Shown here: piece by piece, positions 12,511 to 23,393 of the stretch | How the letters are laid out: the number at the start of each line of letters is the position of its first letter | Position numbering within the stretch: position 1 is the first letter of the stretch | Source of the DNA: Phlyctochytrium arcticum | Lineage: Eukaryota > Chytridiomycota > Chytridiomycetes > Chytridiales > Chytridiaceae | Assembly: GCA_025602905.1 (NCBI GenBank) | Contig: JAHLKI010000002.1 | Coordinates: 806,001 to 870,000, forward strand | Length of the DNA: 64,000 nucleotides | Reading direction: 5' to 3' | Notes under the pieces: model-generated | The model's input: only the letters and a program-made list of their open reading frames with translations | Databases searched by the model: none | Told to the model about the DNA's origin: nothing | Program-made: the position numbers and the translations under genes

Positions 12511-15500
12511 ATGGTGAGTATAATGGCTACTACGTATTTACGAGAACCTTGCAGAATTCCGAGCTGAATTCTGCCCGACTTTTTAGGCTGACCGTAAACG
12601 ACCTCGGGCCCCTTCCCCTTCCGGTGACATTCGAGCAAGCTCACCTGTACAACCTGCCCAGGACGCAGACAACGACCGAGAACCCAGCCTATCCCCTTTC
12701 GAAGAGGCCGAAGTTGGCGAAGAGCCAATAGTGGACGATGTCTTGGATTTGATTGATGAGGAAGACGAGGGAGAGGGCGAAGATCTCTTTGGCGACAATA
12801 TTGATGCGTAAGTATTCCCTGTAAATGTTTACTTACCAACCGACTAATGTAGTTGATCATCGCAGTGATTATCAAGAAAATGAGGGTTTGGACCGTTATC
12901 AAGTTGAGGCAGAGGTTGATGGCGAGGAGTTTGATCAAATGGACATGGATACCCGCCGGCTGGTTGAAGCCAAATTGCGTCGAAGAGAGCGGGAAGAGGC
13001 AAGGCGCACCGGCCAACTGTCAGCTGCGTACATGGATGATGGTACGCAACCTTTTGCGATGCAATATATTAAGATGGAGCAACCTGAATGCTAATATTTT
13101 GCTCTGACAGACGACGAGGATGACTTTGATGTTCCTATGGTACAACGTCGCCGGCGACGTGGCGCGATGGATGACTTGCAGGCTGATCTGGATGGCGAGG
13201 TGTGTACATTCCTTGCATGTCATCGGTCGCTTGTTCTAATGCTAGTCTTTAGGTGGAGGTTCCGGCCGACATTGGCGATGTTCGAGGACCTTTGAACGAG
13301 TGGATCTTGATGGAGGGACCTCGTCAAACCATTCGTCGCGAGTTCCATCATTTCCTGACATCCTTCGTTAATGACAACGGAGAATCAGTTTATGGAGAAC
13401 GAATCAAGGCTATGTGTGAAGGTATGAATTCTGGTTAAACGCATCATGACGCAAGCATCCGAATCCTAATCTGTGCAATAGCCAACGGTGAGAGTCTCGA
13501 AGTTAGTTACCTCCATCTGGCAGAAACCAAGGCCAACTTGGCCTTTTATGTCGCCAATGCTCCTACTGAGGTCATGAAGATCTTTGATGTCGTTGCCCTA
13601 GAAGTTGTGCTTTCTGGTTTTGAAGAATACGACCAGATCAAAAGCGAAATCCACGTCCGTATCACGGATTTGCCTGTTTGCGAAACTCTCCGAGATCTCC
13701 GACAGAGCCATCTCAATACTCTTGTCCGTGTCACGGGTGTCGTAACTCGTCGGACGGGTGTGTTCCCTCAACTGAAATACGTCAAATATGACTGTGTCAA
13801 ATGTGGTGCCGTCCTGGGACCATTCTACCAAGATGCCACAGCCGAGATTCGTGTGGGCAACTGCCCTGACTGCCAATCTAAAGGACCCTTTAATGTCAAC
13901 AATGAGGAGACAATATACCGGAATTATCAGCGAATGACACTACAAGAGACACCAGGATCTGTTCCTGCAGGTCGCCTGCCTCGTCACAAGGACGTTATCT
14001 GCTTGTGGGACTTGGTGGATTACGCGCGACCGGGTGAAGAAGTGGAAATTACCGGTATCTACCGAAACAACTTTGACATCTCGCTGAATTTGCGCAACGG
14101 ATTCCCTGTATTCGCCACCGTTATTGAAGCCAACCATATTAGCAAAAAAGAGGACGCCTTTGCCAGTTTCCGCCTGACTGAGGATGACCAGAAAGCCATT
14201 CGCACTCTTTCCAAGGACCCACGAATTCTGACTCGCATCATCAAATCGATTGCACCTTCCATTTACGGACACGAAGATATCAAAACTGCTCTGGCTCTGG
14301 CCATGTTTGGCGGTGTTTTCAAAAACCCGCAAGGAAAGCATCGCCTTCGTGGAGACATTAATGTCCTGCTGCTTGGTGATCCTGGTACTGCCAAATCACA
14401 GTTCCTGAAATACGTTGAGAAAACCGCACATCGGGCTGTTTATACCACAGGTCAAGGAGCTTCTGCTGTCGGTCTGACGGCGTCCGTACACAAAGATCCT
14501 GTCACGAAGGAATGGACTTTGGAGGGTGGAGCGTTAGTCATGGCTGATAAGGGTGTATGCTTGATTGACGAATTCGACAAAATGAACGATCAGGATCGGT
14601 AAGTTGTCATCTTTTGATGGATTTGTGGGGAAAACCCTAAGCATTTGGCTATCAGGACATCTATCCACGAGGCAATGGAACAGCAGTCTATCTCCATCTC
14701 CAAGGCTGGAATTGTCACGACATTACAGGCCCGTTGTGCTGTCATTTCGGCAGCCAATCCCATCCGTGGACGATACAATGCTCAGATACCCTTTTCCCAG
14801 AATGTTGAGCTGACTGAACCCATTTTGTCTCGATTTGATGTCTTGTGCGTCGTTAAAGATGTTGCAGACCCTGTCATTGACGAGCGGTTGGCTCTCTTTG
14901 TCGTCAACAGTCACATTAGAAGTCATCCGCTTTACAACGGAGAGGCACCAGGTGCGGAATCCCTCGCGCCACCGGTTGATGAGGATGTGAGTACTATCTG
15001 CGATCTGGAACGCGGGGTCATTGTGAGTTGCTGAATCTAACAACACTTTATAGGTTATTCCTCAGGATTTGTTGCGGAAATATATCATGTATGCCCGGGA
15101 CAAGGTCTTCCCACGAATTGCGGATATCGATCATCACAAACTGGAAAAGCTTTATTCGGAACTTCGAAGAGAGTCCATGGTTAGTTTTCTCGAATTTGCC
15201 TGAAGTCACCCGATGCAAGTGTTCTGAGCTAAGTGTAGATGACGGGCGGAATTCCCATCACTGTTCGATACCTGGAATCCATTATTCGTATGTCGGAAGC
15301 ATACGCGAGGATGCATCTTCGAGACTATGTCCGACAAGATGATGTTGATCGGGCAATTTCGGTGACGATCAAGAGTTTTATCAGCTCACAAAAGTATTCG
15401 GTCAAGCGACAAATGGAGCGGGTAAGGAGACATAGATTTGGACTTGAGTCGCGTAACCAATTAACGTCGTGGTTTTTTAGGCGTTCGACAAGTACCTCTC

Positions 15501-15750
15501 CCGCGATCGTGATTTCTTTGAGCTGCTGCATCACGTTCTGACCGAACTTGTTACCGAACATATCCGTTTCAACTATTTCCGGCGGGACGCCATGCCGGAT
15601 GAGGTTGAGATTGAAGTCGAGGAGCTTGAGGTGCGCGCACGACAATTGCGCATTCACGACCTGCAGCCTTTCTACCAGAGCAGATTGTTCAAGCAAAGTT
15701 TCAAGTATGACGGGAAAAATAAGAAGATTTACAAGAAGATGCAGGCGTAG
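12511..15750 (+). CDS. MCM2: MCM2 replicative helicase subunit
   Basis: Ten coding exons: 12511-12513, 12587-12807, 12866-13041, 13111-13199, 13253-13421, 13482-14598, 14656-14986, 15054-15179, 15239-15421, 15481-15750; 894 aa. The first coding exon is the start codon alone, joined to GCTGAC ([11 protein letters not shown]). Mcm2 is part of the Mcm2-7 hexamer loaded at origins. Seen: an acidic N-terminal tail ([13 protein letters not shown], a histone-binding type region), a C4 zinc finger starting CVKC near residue 324, Walker A GDPGTAKS near 514, Walker B LIDEFDKM, arginine finger SRFD near 649 and a C-terminal winged-helix-like tail. All junctions keep phase. Only the isolated start codon is unusual; the gene has no useful alternative in-frame ATG for the Ala-Asp-Arg N-terminus. 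Confidence 0.96.
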
Positions 15751-15962
15751 TGGTAGCCTTTCTGTAGGATACCGCTACTAGCAGGATACTAGGACTATCC
15801 ATGTACATATTTATCACATAGCTACTAGATGTTTTTGTTGCAGAATCGGGCCAATTTTGGCATTTTGACAGTTGTGAACTCTACCATTGGTCCATTGGGG
15901 AAACCCACAACCCATCACGTCACTACTTTTTGGTCCTTCTTCAATTTTTGCAGATCTAAAAA

Positions 15963-16726
15963 ATGCTTCTAGCAAGACCACTATATTGCGACGGCGGGGG
16001 TTTCGCAGCAGCAGCAGCACATACTTCCAATGCAGGTCCAGGCACTCTGACCGTGTCGAATCAGTCCAGGGGAATTGTGGGCAACATTTCCTACATCTTC
16101 CGGTTCTTTATAAACTCGTTGCGATTTATTCGCACGAGCTTCCATTCGTCGATTCATTATCTTGGCACCGGACTCAAGACTGTTTTCCGACCATTGACCA
16201 TTGAGGTATTTATGCCTCATGAGTTTGTGATGCGATTTTTAGATTGCTGATATGCCTTATAGCAAGTTCGCACGCGTATCCGCTATCTTCGTGTGCCAGT
16301 GCGATATCTCGAAACCGTCCTTCGTATTCCCTTCATCGGTGCCCGTATAGGTCTCAGCACGGTGCTGGGTATCATTCCCTTTGTAGGCACGGCCGTGACT
16401 ACAGTTTTGGCCGCGTATCCCATCATCTTGGCCTCGCAAATCCCCGATCTTCCTGGAGATGTGTTTGGAAAAATGTGCTTTAACTTGGTTTTGGGGGGTG
16501 CTTTGAGTTTGCTGCCGCTGGTCGGTGGATTGCTTTCGAATATATGGAGGCCTACCTCACGAAATCTGCGGTGAGTAGTGATGGCTATGACACGAGAGGT
16601 ATGTGCACTGATTTAAGCATTGGCAGTCTATTGGACAAGTGGGTAACACGGATGGAACTGAAGCACCCAATCAAATCACACCTCCCAACCTCTACTCACT
16701 CCCCTCGTATACCAACTGCCGCATGA
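15963..16726 (+). CDS. DUF4112 family membrane protein
   Basis: Three exons: 15963-16205, 16263-16570, 16627-16726; 216 aa. The core follows the DUF4112 pattern: RIPFIGARIGLSTVLGIIPF, a second hydrophobic stretch after LPGDVFGKMCFNLVLGG, then GLLSNIWRPTSRNLRLLDKW; the last motif is completed only after splicing the third exon. There are two to three membrane-associated segments. The N-terminal 80 residues are Ala/Ser-rich and then hydrophobic. Function is unknown in the family. It follows MCM2 on the same strand with 212 nt between, and no functional link is implied. Confidence 0.85.
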
Positions 16727-16759
16727 TGCCGCTATTAAAGGAATATGCGGGGAAACCGG

Positions 16760-18040
16760 ACACAATTGTGCACTGTGTTTATTAAAATTTTACTCAATCT
16801 ACTCTAAAACTCTATGAGTGTGGGGGAGATACACATTTACTTTGTCGCGGGCAATAGCTGGTCGACCGCCCCTTCTGCCGTGTCCTCCGCCTTGGTGATG
16901 GCAGTATTTGCCAACTCTGCAATCTCCATCAAGCTGTACTTTGTCGTATTTCGGTCGATGACATAGTCAAACAGATTCAGACCTGCTTCCGCCAGCTTCG
17001 GGATAGCATCAACGATGCTCATAATGCCCAAAGAGTTCAAAACGCCATACGAAGCTTCAAAGAGACGGTACGAGAGGCGTCGCCAGGTGCTGTCATATAG
17101 ACGGCCGATGATGGGGGTATATTGGATCAAACTTGACCAAAGGTGTACATCGCGGTGGTACCAGATGAGTTTACCCTCGGGAGTGTCCCGCCATTTGACA
17201 ACAGCAAACATACGGATCTTGAAGTGCACGCAACCGCCCAGAGTTTTAGGCCAAACATTCTGAGCGAATTCCACAATTCCAGTCTGTTCTGCTTCATTGA
17301 TGGCAACGTTGAATATTTCTCCGGTGAGTTGTTCTTGCCAACTCGTGTACATTTCAAAGAGCGTGAGGAGCTCCCTACGTCCTTTCGTGATAAGCCAAGG
17401 ATGAATGAGAGTAACGTCCTGCGATAGCATCATGGGCATTAGATGAATTTGTCAAGCATGTGAAGGGTATGAATACGCACCTCTGTGTAATAGCGTTCGA
17501 CGGTTTCCCGCAGAACCTTGCGGTCAGTTGTTAGCATCCCATATACGACCCGTCGCAAATCCCGGTCCAGATCCTCGAGCATGATTTTATTGTCGAGAGA
17601 AAGTGTTGAATTGAGTAGAAATGTTTAGTTTGCGAGGTGAGTGAACGAGCGCTGTCGCATTTTGCTCAAGCTTATATATTCAAGAATGTTTTTCCGTTCG
17701 GCAGTATGCCTTCTCCCGAAGAACAGCTTTAGCGAATAAAGGCGACGATATCTGCCGGTCAAGGTCGACATTTTGCCGTATGTATGGACCCGTTTTGTCC
17801 AAGGCCCCCGGTTCAATGCTTTCTCTAGCACGACTTGGCACGCGTTTATACGTCGATCTCGGGAAACCCCAATAATCCAACCTTTCAGGAATCGTAAAAG
17901 ATACAGCATGTTTAAGACTTCTCATGTCATGAAAAAGGATCAAAGGAGGCCATATGTGAAAGGATATCTTTGGCTTCTGGGTGCACGGAATTTCCAAGCT
18001 TCAGATCTGCTGCGCATATCCTACATGTTTATTGTAGCTC
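16760..18040. repeat. Tandem segmental duplication, unit 1
   Basis: This unit and the next are direct repeats of about 1.3 kb covering a whole gene plus its upstream flank. Matching landmarks are ggacacaattgtg (16758 and 18057), the coding part, and the upstream flank ending in ctgcgcatatcct (18011 and 19350). Boundaries are approximate. Confidence 0.85.
16837..17582 (-). CDS. SnoaL/NTF2-like domain protein (intact tandem copy)
   Basis: Two exons: 17582-17481 and 17418-16837 (62-nt intron); 227 aa. The N-terminus MLEDLDRDLRRVVYGML leads into a cone-shaped NTF2-like fold: a helical start (RKVLRETVERYYTE), DVTLIHPW, then long strands (HFKIRMFAVVKWRD, KLIWYHRDVHLWSSLIQYTP). I infer the SnoaL-like group from the fold pattern; substrate and role are unknown. 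The C-terminus is helical and Ala-rich. The frame is intact, unlike its neighbour at 18137-18878. Family assignment is moderate; gene reality is strong because the coding part is better conserved between the two copies than the flanks. Confidence 0.7.
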
Positions 18041-18054
18041 GCCTTAGAGTAAAA

Positions 18055-19390
18055 CGGACACAATTGTGTATTGGGGAATATTACAAACTTCGTTCAATCT
18101 ATTCTAAATGTCTATGGGTTTGGAGATACACATTCACTATGCTGCGGGTAGTAGCTGGTCGACCGCCCCTTCTGCCGTGTCTTCCGCCTTGGTGATGGCG
18201 GTGTTCGCAAACTCTGTAATCTCCATCAAGCTGTACTTTGTCGCATTTCGGTCGATGACACAGTCAAACAGATTCAGACCTGCTTCCGCAAGCTTCGGGA
18301 TAGCATCAACGATTTTCATAATGCCCAAAGAGTTCAAAACGCCATACGAAGTTCAAAGAGACGGTACGAGAGGCGTCGCCAGGTGCTGTCATATAGACGA
18401 CCGATGATGGGGGTATACTGGATCAAACTTGACCAAAGGTGCACATCGCAGTGGTACCAGATGAGTTTACCGTCGGGAGTGTCGCGCCATTTGACAACAG
18501 CAAACATACGGATCTTGAAGTGCACGCAACCACCCAGAGTTTTTGGCCAAAATTTCTGAGCGAATTCCACAATACAAGTTTGCTCGGCTTCATTGATGGC
18601 AACATTGAATATCTCAGCGTTGAGTTCTGCTTGCCAATCGGTGTACAGTTCAAAGAGCTTGATAAGTTCCTCGCGTCCTTCCGTGATTAGCCAAGGATGA
18701 ATTAAGGTGACGTCCTGCGTGAGGATTATAGGAGTTAGTTGGATCTATCGAGCAATGAATGGCCAAGAGTACACATCTTTGTGTAATAACGTTCGACTGT
18801 ATCTCGCAGAACCTTGCGGTCTGTGGTTACCATCCCATGCACGACGCGTCGCAAATCCCGGTCCAGATCCTCGAGCATATTGTTGCTTGTTGTTGATAAA
18901 AAAAGTGTTGACTAGAGTGAAGAATGTTTCTAGTTCGCGAGATGATTTGATTGAATGAGAGATGTCGCATCTTTGCTCAGGCTTTTATATTCGAGTTTTT
19001 TTTCTCGTTCGGCAGTTTCCCTCCTTTTTTTTCACGTTCGGCAGTATCCTTCCTCCCGAAGGACTGCTCCAGCGAATACAGGCGAAAATGTTTACCGGTC
19101 CAAGTCGAAATTCTGCCGGTTGTATGGTCCCGTTTTGTCCAAGGCCCCCGATTCAGTAATGCCTTTAGCACGAATTGCACGCGTCTACCTCGATCTCGGG
19201 AAAACCGATAATCCAACATTTTACGAATCGTAAAAGATGCATCATATTTGCGATTTCTCATGTCATCAAAAAGTATCTAAAGAAGCATATGTGAAGGGTA
19301 TTTTGTGGGTCCGCGGGGGACGAAATCTTCAGCTCAGATCTGAAGTGCTGCGCATATCCTGCATATGTTTAGTACAGCTCACATTTCAAC
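18055..19390. repeat. Tandem segmental duplication, unit 2
   Basis: Second direct copy of the unit at 16760-18040. In its upstream flank the string cgttcggcagt occurs twice (about 19006 and 19034) where unit 1 has it once, so a small secondary duplication occurred. The flanks have diverged more than the coding part. Confidence 0.85.
18137..18878 (-). pseudogene. Broken tandem copy of the SnoaL/NTF2-like gene
   Basis: It corresponds exon for exon to the gene at 16837-17582: exon 1 18878-18777, a 62-nt intron, exon 2 18714-18137. There are two lesions. First, near 18350-18353 the intact copy reads gaagcttcaaag and this copy gaagttcaaag, a 1-nt deletion that shifts the frame and splits it into two open pieces (18334-18570 and 18137-18337). 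Second, the splice donor that is GTGCGT in the intact copy reads ATGTGT here, losing the obligatory G. The acceptor CGCAG is kept. Most codons are still well conserved, so inactivation looks recent. An assembly error could explain the deletion but not easily both changes. Confidence 0.8.
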
Positions 19391-19543
19391 ATGGATCATC
19401 ACCCACTGGGCCACGCAAATGAGTAGGGTAGCAAATGCTGTATCCCAGGTTTTTTTCTTGGATTGCCCCGCAGATGAGCCTTGCGCTAAAATGTTCGGAT
19501 CAAGATTCTGTCATGGAGTGCGAACCAGTCGTGGTATCCTTGG
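18879..19543. other. Flank between duplicated unit and monooxygenase
   Basis: Up to about 19390 this is the duplicated upstream flank of the pseudogene; the rest is the monooxygenase promoter region. Several short overlapping frames at 18951-19233 come from T-rich tracts and are not genes. Confidence 0.5.
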
Positions 19544-21513
19544 ATGCCCCCGCCAGAGCTTTCAGCAAATACTAGAACATCAGAGAAGAGACCCCGAGTG
19601 GCAATTATTGGTGCCGGTAACGATCTGACATCGTCAACTACCCATCAAATATTTTTTGATTTAACGCGGCGGCCCCCAGGAATCACAGGGGTTAGCGCAG
19701 CAGCAGCATGTCTGCGATCGGGTGTGGAGGTGGTGCTGTTCGAACAGTCAGATCAAATTGGAGGAATATGGTCGACGTAAGCAATCTGATATCTCGAAGG
19801 GGAGAGCAAGTTCTAATGACCGCTCAGTGTGAATGAAACGTCGTGTATACAATTCCAGTCGCTGTACTATCGGTTTCACCCTCTGGTCAGATTTTACACC
19901 CCCTTTCCCAAAACTGGAGATATATTGTGTGAACTGCAAGTAAGTCGAGAGTATCTGTTTGCTGCATATCTTTTATGTCAATAGCTCAAAATGTGACTAG
20001 AGGATTGCACGTCTTTACCACCTCGGACCCCGCACGCGTTTCAACACACTTGTTCACCACGTGAAACCAAGAGATGACTCCAAATGGTCTGTGGACGGCG
20101 AGATATTCGACGGGGTCATAGCAGCCGTTGGAACCTGCGGGCCACCCCATCTTCCTACTTGGAACGGATTCGACACATTTACCGGCCAATCGATGCATTC
20201 GTCAGAGATGAACCGGATCTCGTTGCCCGAAGAAGTCCCTGAAGAGGGTCTTAGATTGGCTGTTGTAGGATCCGGGGCTTCCTCTATTGAATTCGTCGAT
20301 TACGTGCTTGGCCAGTACCCTGAAGAGTGTCTTGGGTTCGGAAAAGGCAAAATCGAAATTACCATGATTGCGCGTCAGGATAAGTGGATGTGAGTCGAAT
20401 ACGTCCTTGCCGAAGAGTTCACACCCATCCCTTACAATATCAAAGCATCCCCCGTGATCCCTTTCTATCTGCATTCGCGTCTTTGCTACCCGTCCCGTGC
20501 GGCTTTCTTTTCGAATGTTTCCTCCGCCGCTTTTGGTACGGCTCAGAGCTTGGAGCCATGACTCCCCATCGGCCCTTCTACGCATCTACCCCATGCCTTA
20601 ACACCAATTTCTTGCGGCTGATTCGGGACGGCAAAATCCGGTATATTCGCGGAACCATCAACCATTTTGACGCGTCGGGTATCCATGTCAACGCTCTTTG
20701 GGACTCGCTCGATATGCTGGGACAGCCTGCGCTGGACGCAGCAAAAGCACTCAGGGTGTACGTAGAGGCACAAGTAGTGTGTCGGGCTACGGGTTACTTA
20801 CGGCCCAAGTTGGAATTTGTGGATAAGTGCGTTTGGAGGGGTCCAAATGGACCAGAAGAATTTTTACCACCGCAACTCTACCTCCTCGCATGCGCTCCCG
20901 CCTACCCAACTCTATTCTTCCTAAACTCTGTAAGACCTCTGAGCGCCCTCTATATATCCCCCAACTAATCTTCTGGTTGTAGAGCTATATTGATGCAGTC
21001 GCTACGGCTGGGTCATGGCATATCGGGCTCTTAACCCGCACATTTCTGATGTACATGCTAGATGCTTCCACTCGACCAGACCCACACGAAGCGCAGTGCT
21101 GGATCGACAAGCGTCGAGCTAAAATGACTCTGGCTGATGTTGCACTGGCCCGTTCCGTGTCGACTGAACCGGCGGGAACTGCGCACTCTTCTGTGGGTGG
21201 GTACGACCGGTGGAAAGAGGAAGGACTGCGCTTTTGTAAGTTGACTGTTGATATTTATCGTATTAGATGATTTCTCATGTGATGCATAGTTTCATATGGA
21301 GAACTCATGATCTGGATTTTCTCGAGTTATCTTACCGCTAAAAGATGGCGGTGGTTGCTCTATGCCGTTGGTTGGGACAAGTCCAGAGGCGTCAATGCAG
21401 CAGCAGCATGTCACCGCATCAACGACAGCACGCGGAAAGTCGGGGATGTTGATATCAGTACTTACCATAAGCTCGCACAAAGTTGTGGCCTCAAAATAAT
21501 AAAGTTGTCATAA
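19544..21513 (+). CDS. Flavin-containing monooxygenase (FMO/Baeyer-Villiger type)
   Basis: Seven exons: 19544-19616, 19680-19776, 19828-19939, 20001-20389, 20446-20929, 20983-21235, 21290-21513; 543 aa. The FAD-binding motif GAGITGVSAAACL sits near the N-terminus and is formed across the first intron. The second Rossmann motif, for NADPH, is VVGSGASSIEF. Between them lies FTGQSMHSS, matching the FxGxxxH fingerprint of this class. The stretch WIIPRDPF is restored by splicing a 56-nt intron after residue W. The family oxygenates N, S or ketone carbons of small soluble substrates; the actual substrate is unknown. The C-terminal about 75 residues (GELMIWIFSSYLTAKRW) carry a hydrophobic patch. The start codon gives a short Pro/Arg-rich leader before VAIIGAG. 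Confidence 0.88.
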
Positions 21514-21925
21514 GTCCATTTCCTTTCTGCAATATATACTTTCCACTTCAGTGCCTTTCCCAATACCCGTATCTCTGAGCAATGTAGATTATCAAAATAC
21601 GTGATTGTGAATCAAGTTTCCCGAATCGCTAACAGGTCATACCCTTTCCTTCTCGTATTGCAAGAGCAACTGACGCTTTTGACATAATATTAGCCAAGGG
21701 TTTGACATCTTCAAACCGCCTAATGACATCTACACCAAATTGAATGTCTCGGATTACTACTACATCCGTTGCCAACAAATGCAAGAGTACTTTGGAATGA
21801 TCCACTGGGATTACATTTGCCAAGAATGCCAGTCCTTGGTCCTGTATGCTGTCTGCGCAGTCGACCTAGTGACTAACCTGTCAGTTACCCATATAGGGGC
21901 TAAGAACCCTTTTCTTTCACAGAAC
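21514..21925. other. Intergenic before the tRNA-like array
   Basis: No gene seen. From about 21903 onward the sequence (agaacccttttc...) already matches the segment preceding the second tRNA-like unit (22227 onward), so the tandem repeat includes some 5' flank. Confidence 0.5.
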
Positions 21926-22161
21926 GCATTGGTGGCGGAATGGGCAAGCTCGCCGGAAAGCTCTTTCTCGAGCGTCTGAATCCATATGAGATTTTCTCAT
22001 AGCCGACTTTCGGCCGACCGGAAGCTTCCGAACACTGACATCTACACCTGTCACCCAAAACTTCAACCAATCAAAACCCCCTTCGCAGATTCGCTTACAG
22101 GTTTCCGAACCTGGCGTCTATGTCTGCGAAAGAGCTCCGAGTTCGAATCTCGGCCAATGCA
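21926..22161 (+). ncRNA. tRNA-like Pol III unit, copy 1
   Basis: The 236-nt unit starts GCATTGG and ends CCAATGC-A, a perfect 7-bp acceptor-type stem. After the 5' strand comes TGGCGGAATGGG (21933-21944), a full match to the A-box consensus. Before the 3' strand lies a 5-bp stem CCGAG/CTCGG closing the loop TTCGAAT, a perfect T arm containing a B box (GTTCGAATC, 22141-22149). A T7 tract follows. The A and B boxes are about 200 nt apart, far more than in a normal tRNA, and I cannot place a convincing anticodon arm. It may be a tRNA with a very large intron, a tRNA-derived SINE, or another Pol III RNA. Confidence 0.6.
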
Positions 22162-22168
22162 CTTCTTC

Positions 22169-22175
22169 TTTTTTT
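22169..22175 (+). terminator. Oligo-T Pol III terminator after copy 1
   Basis: Seven T residues, eight nucleotides after the discriminator-like A at 22161, as expected for RNA polymerase III termination. Confidence 0.6.
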
Positions 22176-22255
22176 CGTCCAAGTTTTCAAGCGAGCCCTT
22201 TTGACATGTCAAAAGCACTCACCTGAGACCCAGAAACCCTTTTGTTTTCCCAAAA

Positions 22256-22493
22256 GCATTGGTGGCGGAATGGGCAAGCTAATTGGACGGCTCATTCTCG
22301 AGCGTCTGAAATCAGAGTCGACACATACTGTGAAGATTTTCTGATAAGGGCATCGTGTTGGTCCCTGTCTTTGATACCACTGTCAAAGTGACAACTTGGG
22401 GCAAAAAGTACCTCGCAGATGCGTGCTCACAGGTATTAATCAGCCTGGCGCCTCTCTGCAAACGATCTCCGAGTTCGAATCTCGGCCAATGCA
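22256..22493 (+). ncRNA. tRNA-like Pol III unit, copy 2
   Basis: 238 nt, starting 330 nt after copy 1. It has the same 7-bp terminal stem (GCATTGG/CCAATGC), the same A box (22263-22274) and the same T arm with B box (22473-22481). Between them it shares islands with copy 1, notably GAGCGTCTGAA in the 5' part and a CAGG...CCTGGCG hairpin followed by CTCTGC-AA-GA-CT in the 3' part; the middle is largely unalignable. This pattern of conserved ends and islands with a free middle suggests selection on an RNA structure. The terminator is weaker: TTTT at 22506-22509. Confidence 0.6.
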
Positions 22494-22559
22494 CTTACTT
22501 ATCTATTTTATGTCCCGACACTTTTTGACATGCAACCGAGACCTAAACAAAACGTTTAC

Positions 22560-22707
22560 CATGAATGAAGAGCGGGTATCTAAATTGACCCCTTGGCGCC
22601 CGATAGGAATGAGGTCTCTATGCTTGACTCTGTTCTGGATGATACATCTGCCTCGCTGAGGTGATACCTTCAAAACAAGGGCTCCATGTTTGAATCTCTG
22701 CCAACGC
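22560..22707 (+). other. Decayed third tRNA-like unit
   Basis: The segment after copy 2 repeats the spacer (TTTTTGACATGCAAC, compare TTTTGACATGTCAAA after copy 1). It ends in GCTCCATGTTTGAATCTCTGCCAACGCA, a mutated version of the conserved 3' end: GTTTGAATC (22688-22696) for the B box and CCAACGC for the acceptor strand. The 5' part retains only weak similarity. Confidence 0.45.
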
Positions 22708-23393
22708 ATTCATCCATTTGTATTCCTTTTATTCCAGCAATTCTCAAAATGCGCCGAATACTGGATGTATGCATACACCTTAAGGACTACAGCCCGTAAG
22801 TACGATATGCGGCTTTACTTTGGAGCATCAGCAGTGACTTGCAAGTTCCGACATCAACAATCACTCACAAAGCTGTGTATATGAACTTGGCGCGGAGTAT
22901 AGATGTCCACATAGTCGAAATCAAAGTCAAACCAACTTGACGCGAGTCAACCTAAGAGCGCCTTCTGCGCCGTTACCTGCCTCGCAAAAACTCCTATGTT
23001 TCACTATACATGCCTGGTCCCAGGCAGAGATCTCTCCCAGATGATTCGTACACTTCGAGAGCTTTGCATACACGTGTGAGAGTTCAGATGCAACACGAAG
23101 ACCCATCTTTGCACATTTAGAGATGCGGTCACACATTGCTCCAATTATTCGTCCTGCGCACTCAGACACACACATATGATTGCCCAACGTTTTTTGGTGA
23201 TTTTCACACGATATACCGTTGGCGCAGCAAACGACGATAAATTTACCTGTCTTTGCTGGGGGGTCCTTATGGGCCAATCAACCTTTCGGGCATATGGAGG
23301 CTTTGTCAATTAGCACCCTGGATGCCTATACAGCCCATGACTGTGTGAATTAGTCGCAATATATAAGTTCTCTATGTACATATGAGATATATT
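22708..23393. other. Intergenic, no gene seen
   Basis: The minus-strand frame 22927-23277 (116 codons) is Cys-rich but has no recognisable family and no intron support. The stretch is the 3' flank of the acyl-CoA-binding gene. Confidence 0.45.

Noticed and set aside
18715..18776. AT-AC (U12-type) intron in the second SnoaL-like copy
   Set aside because: The intron begins AT but ends AG, has the same 62-nt length as the GT-AG intron of the intact copy, and no U12 donor consensus; a mutated GT donor is simpler.
21926..22161. Ordinary tRNA-Leu or tRNA-Ser gene
   Set aside because: Acceptor and T arms fit, but the distance between A and B boxes and the lack of an anticodon arm near the D-arm do not allow a normal tRNA to be drawn.
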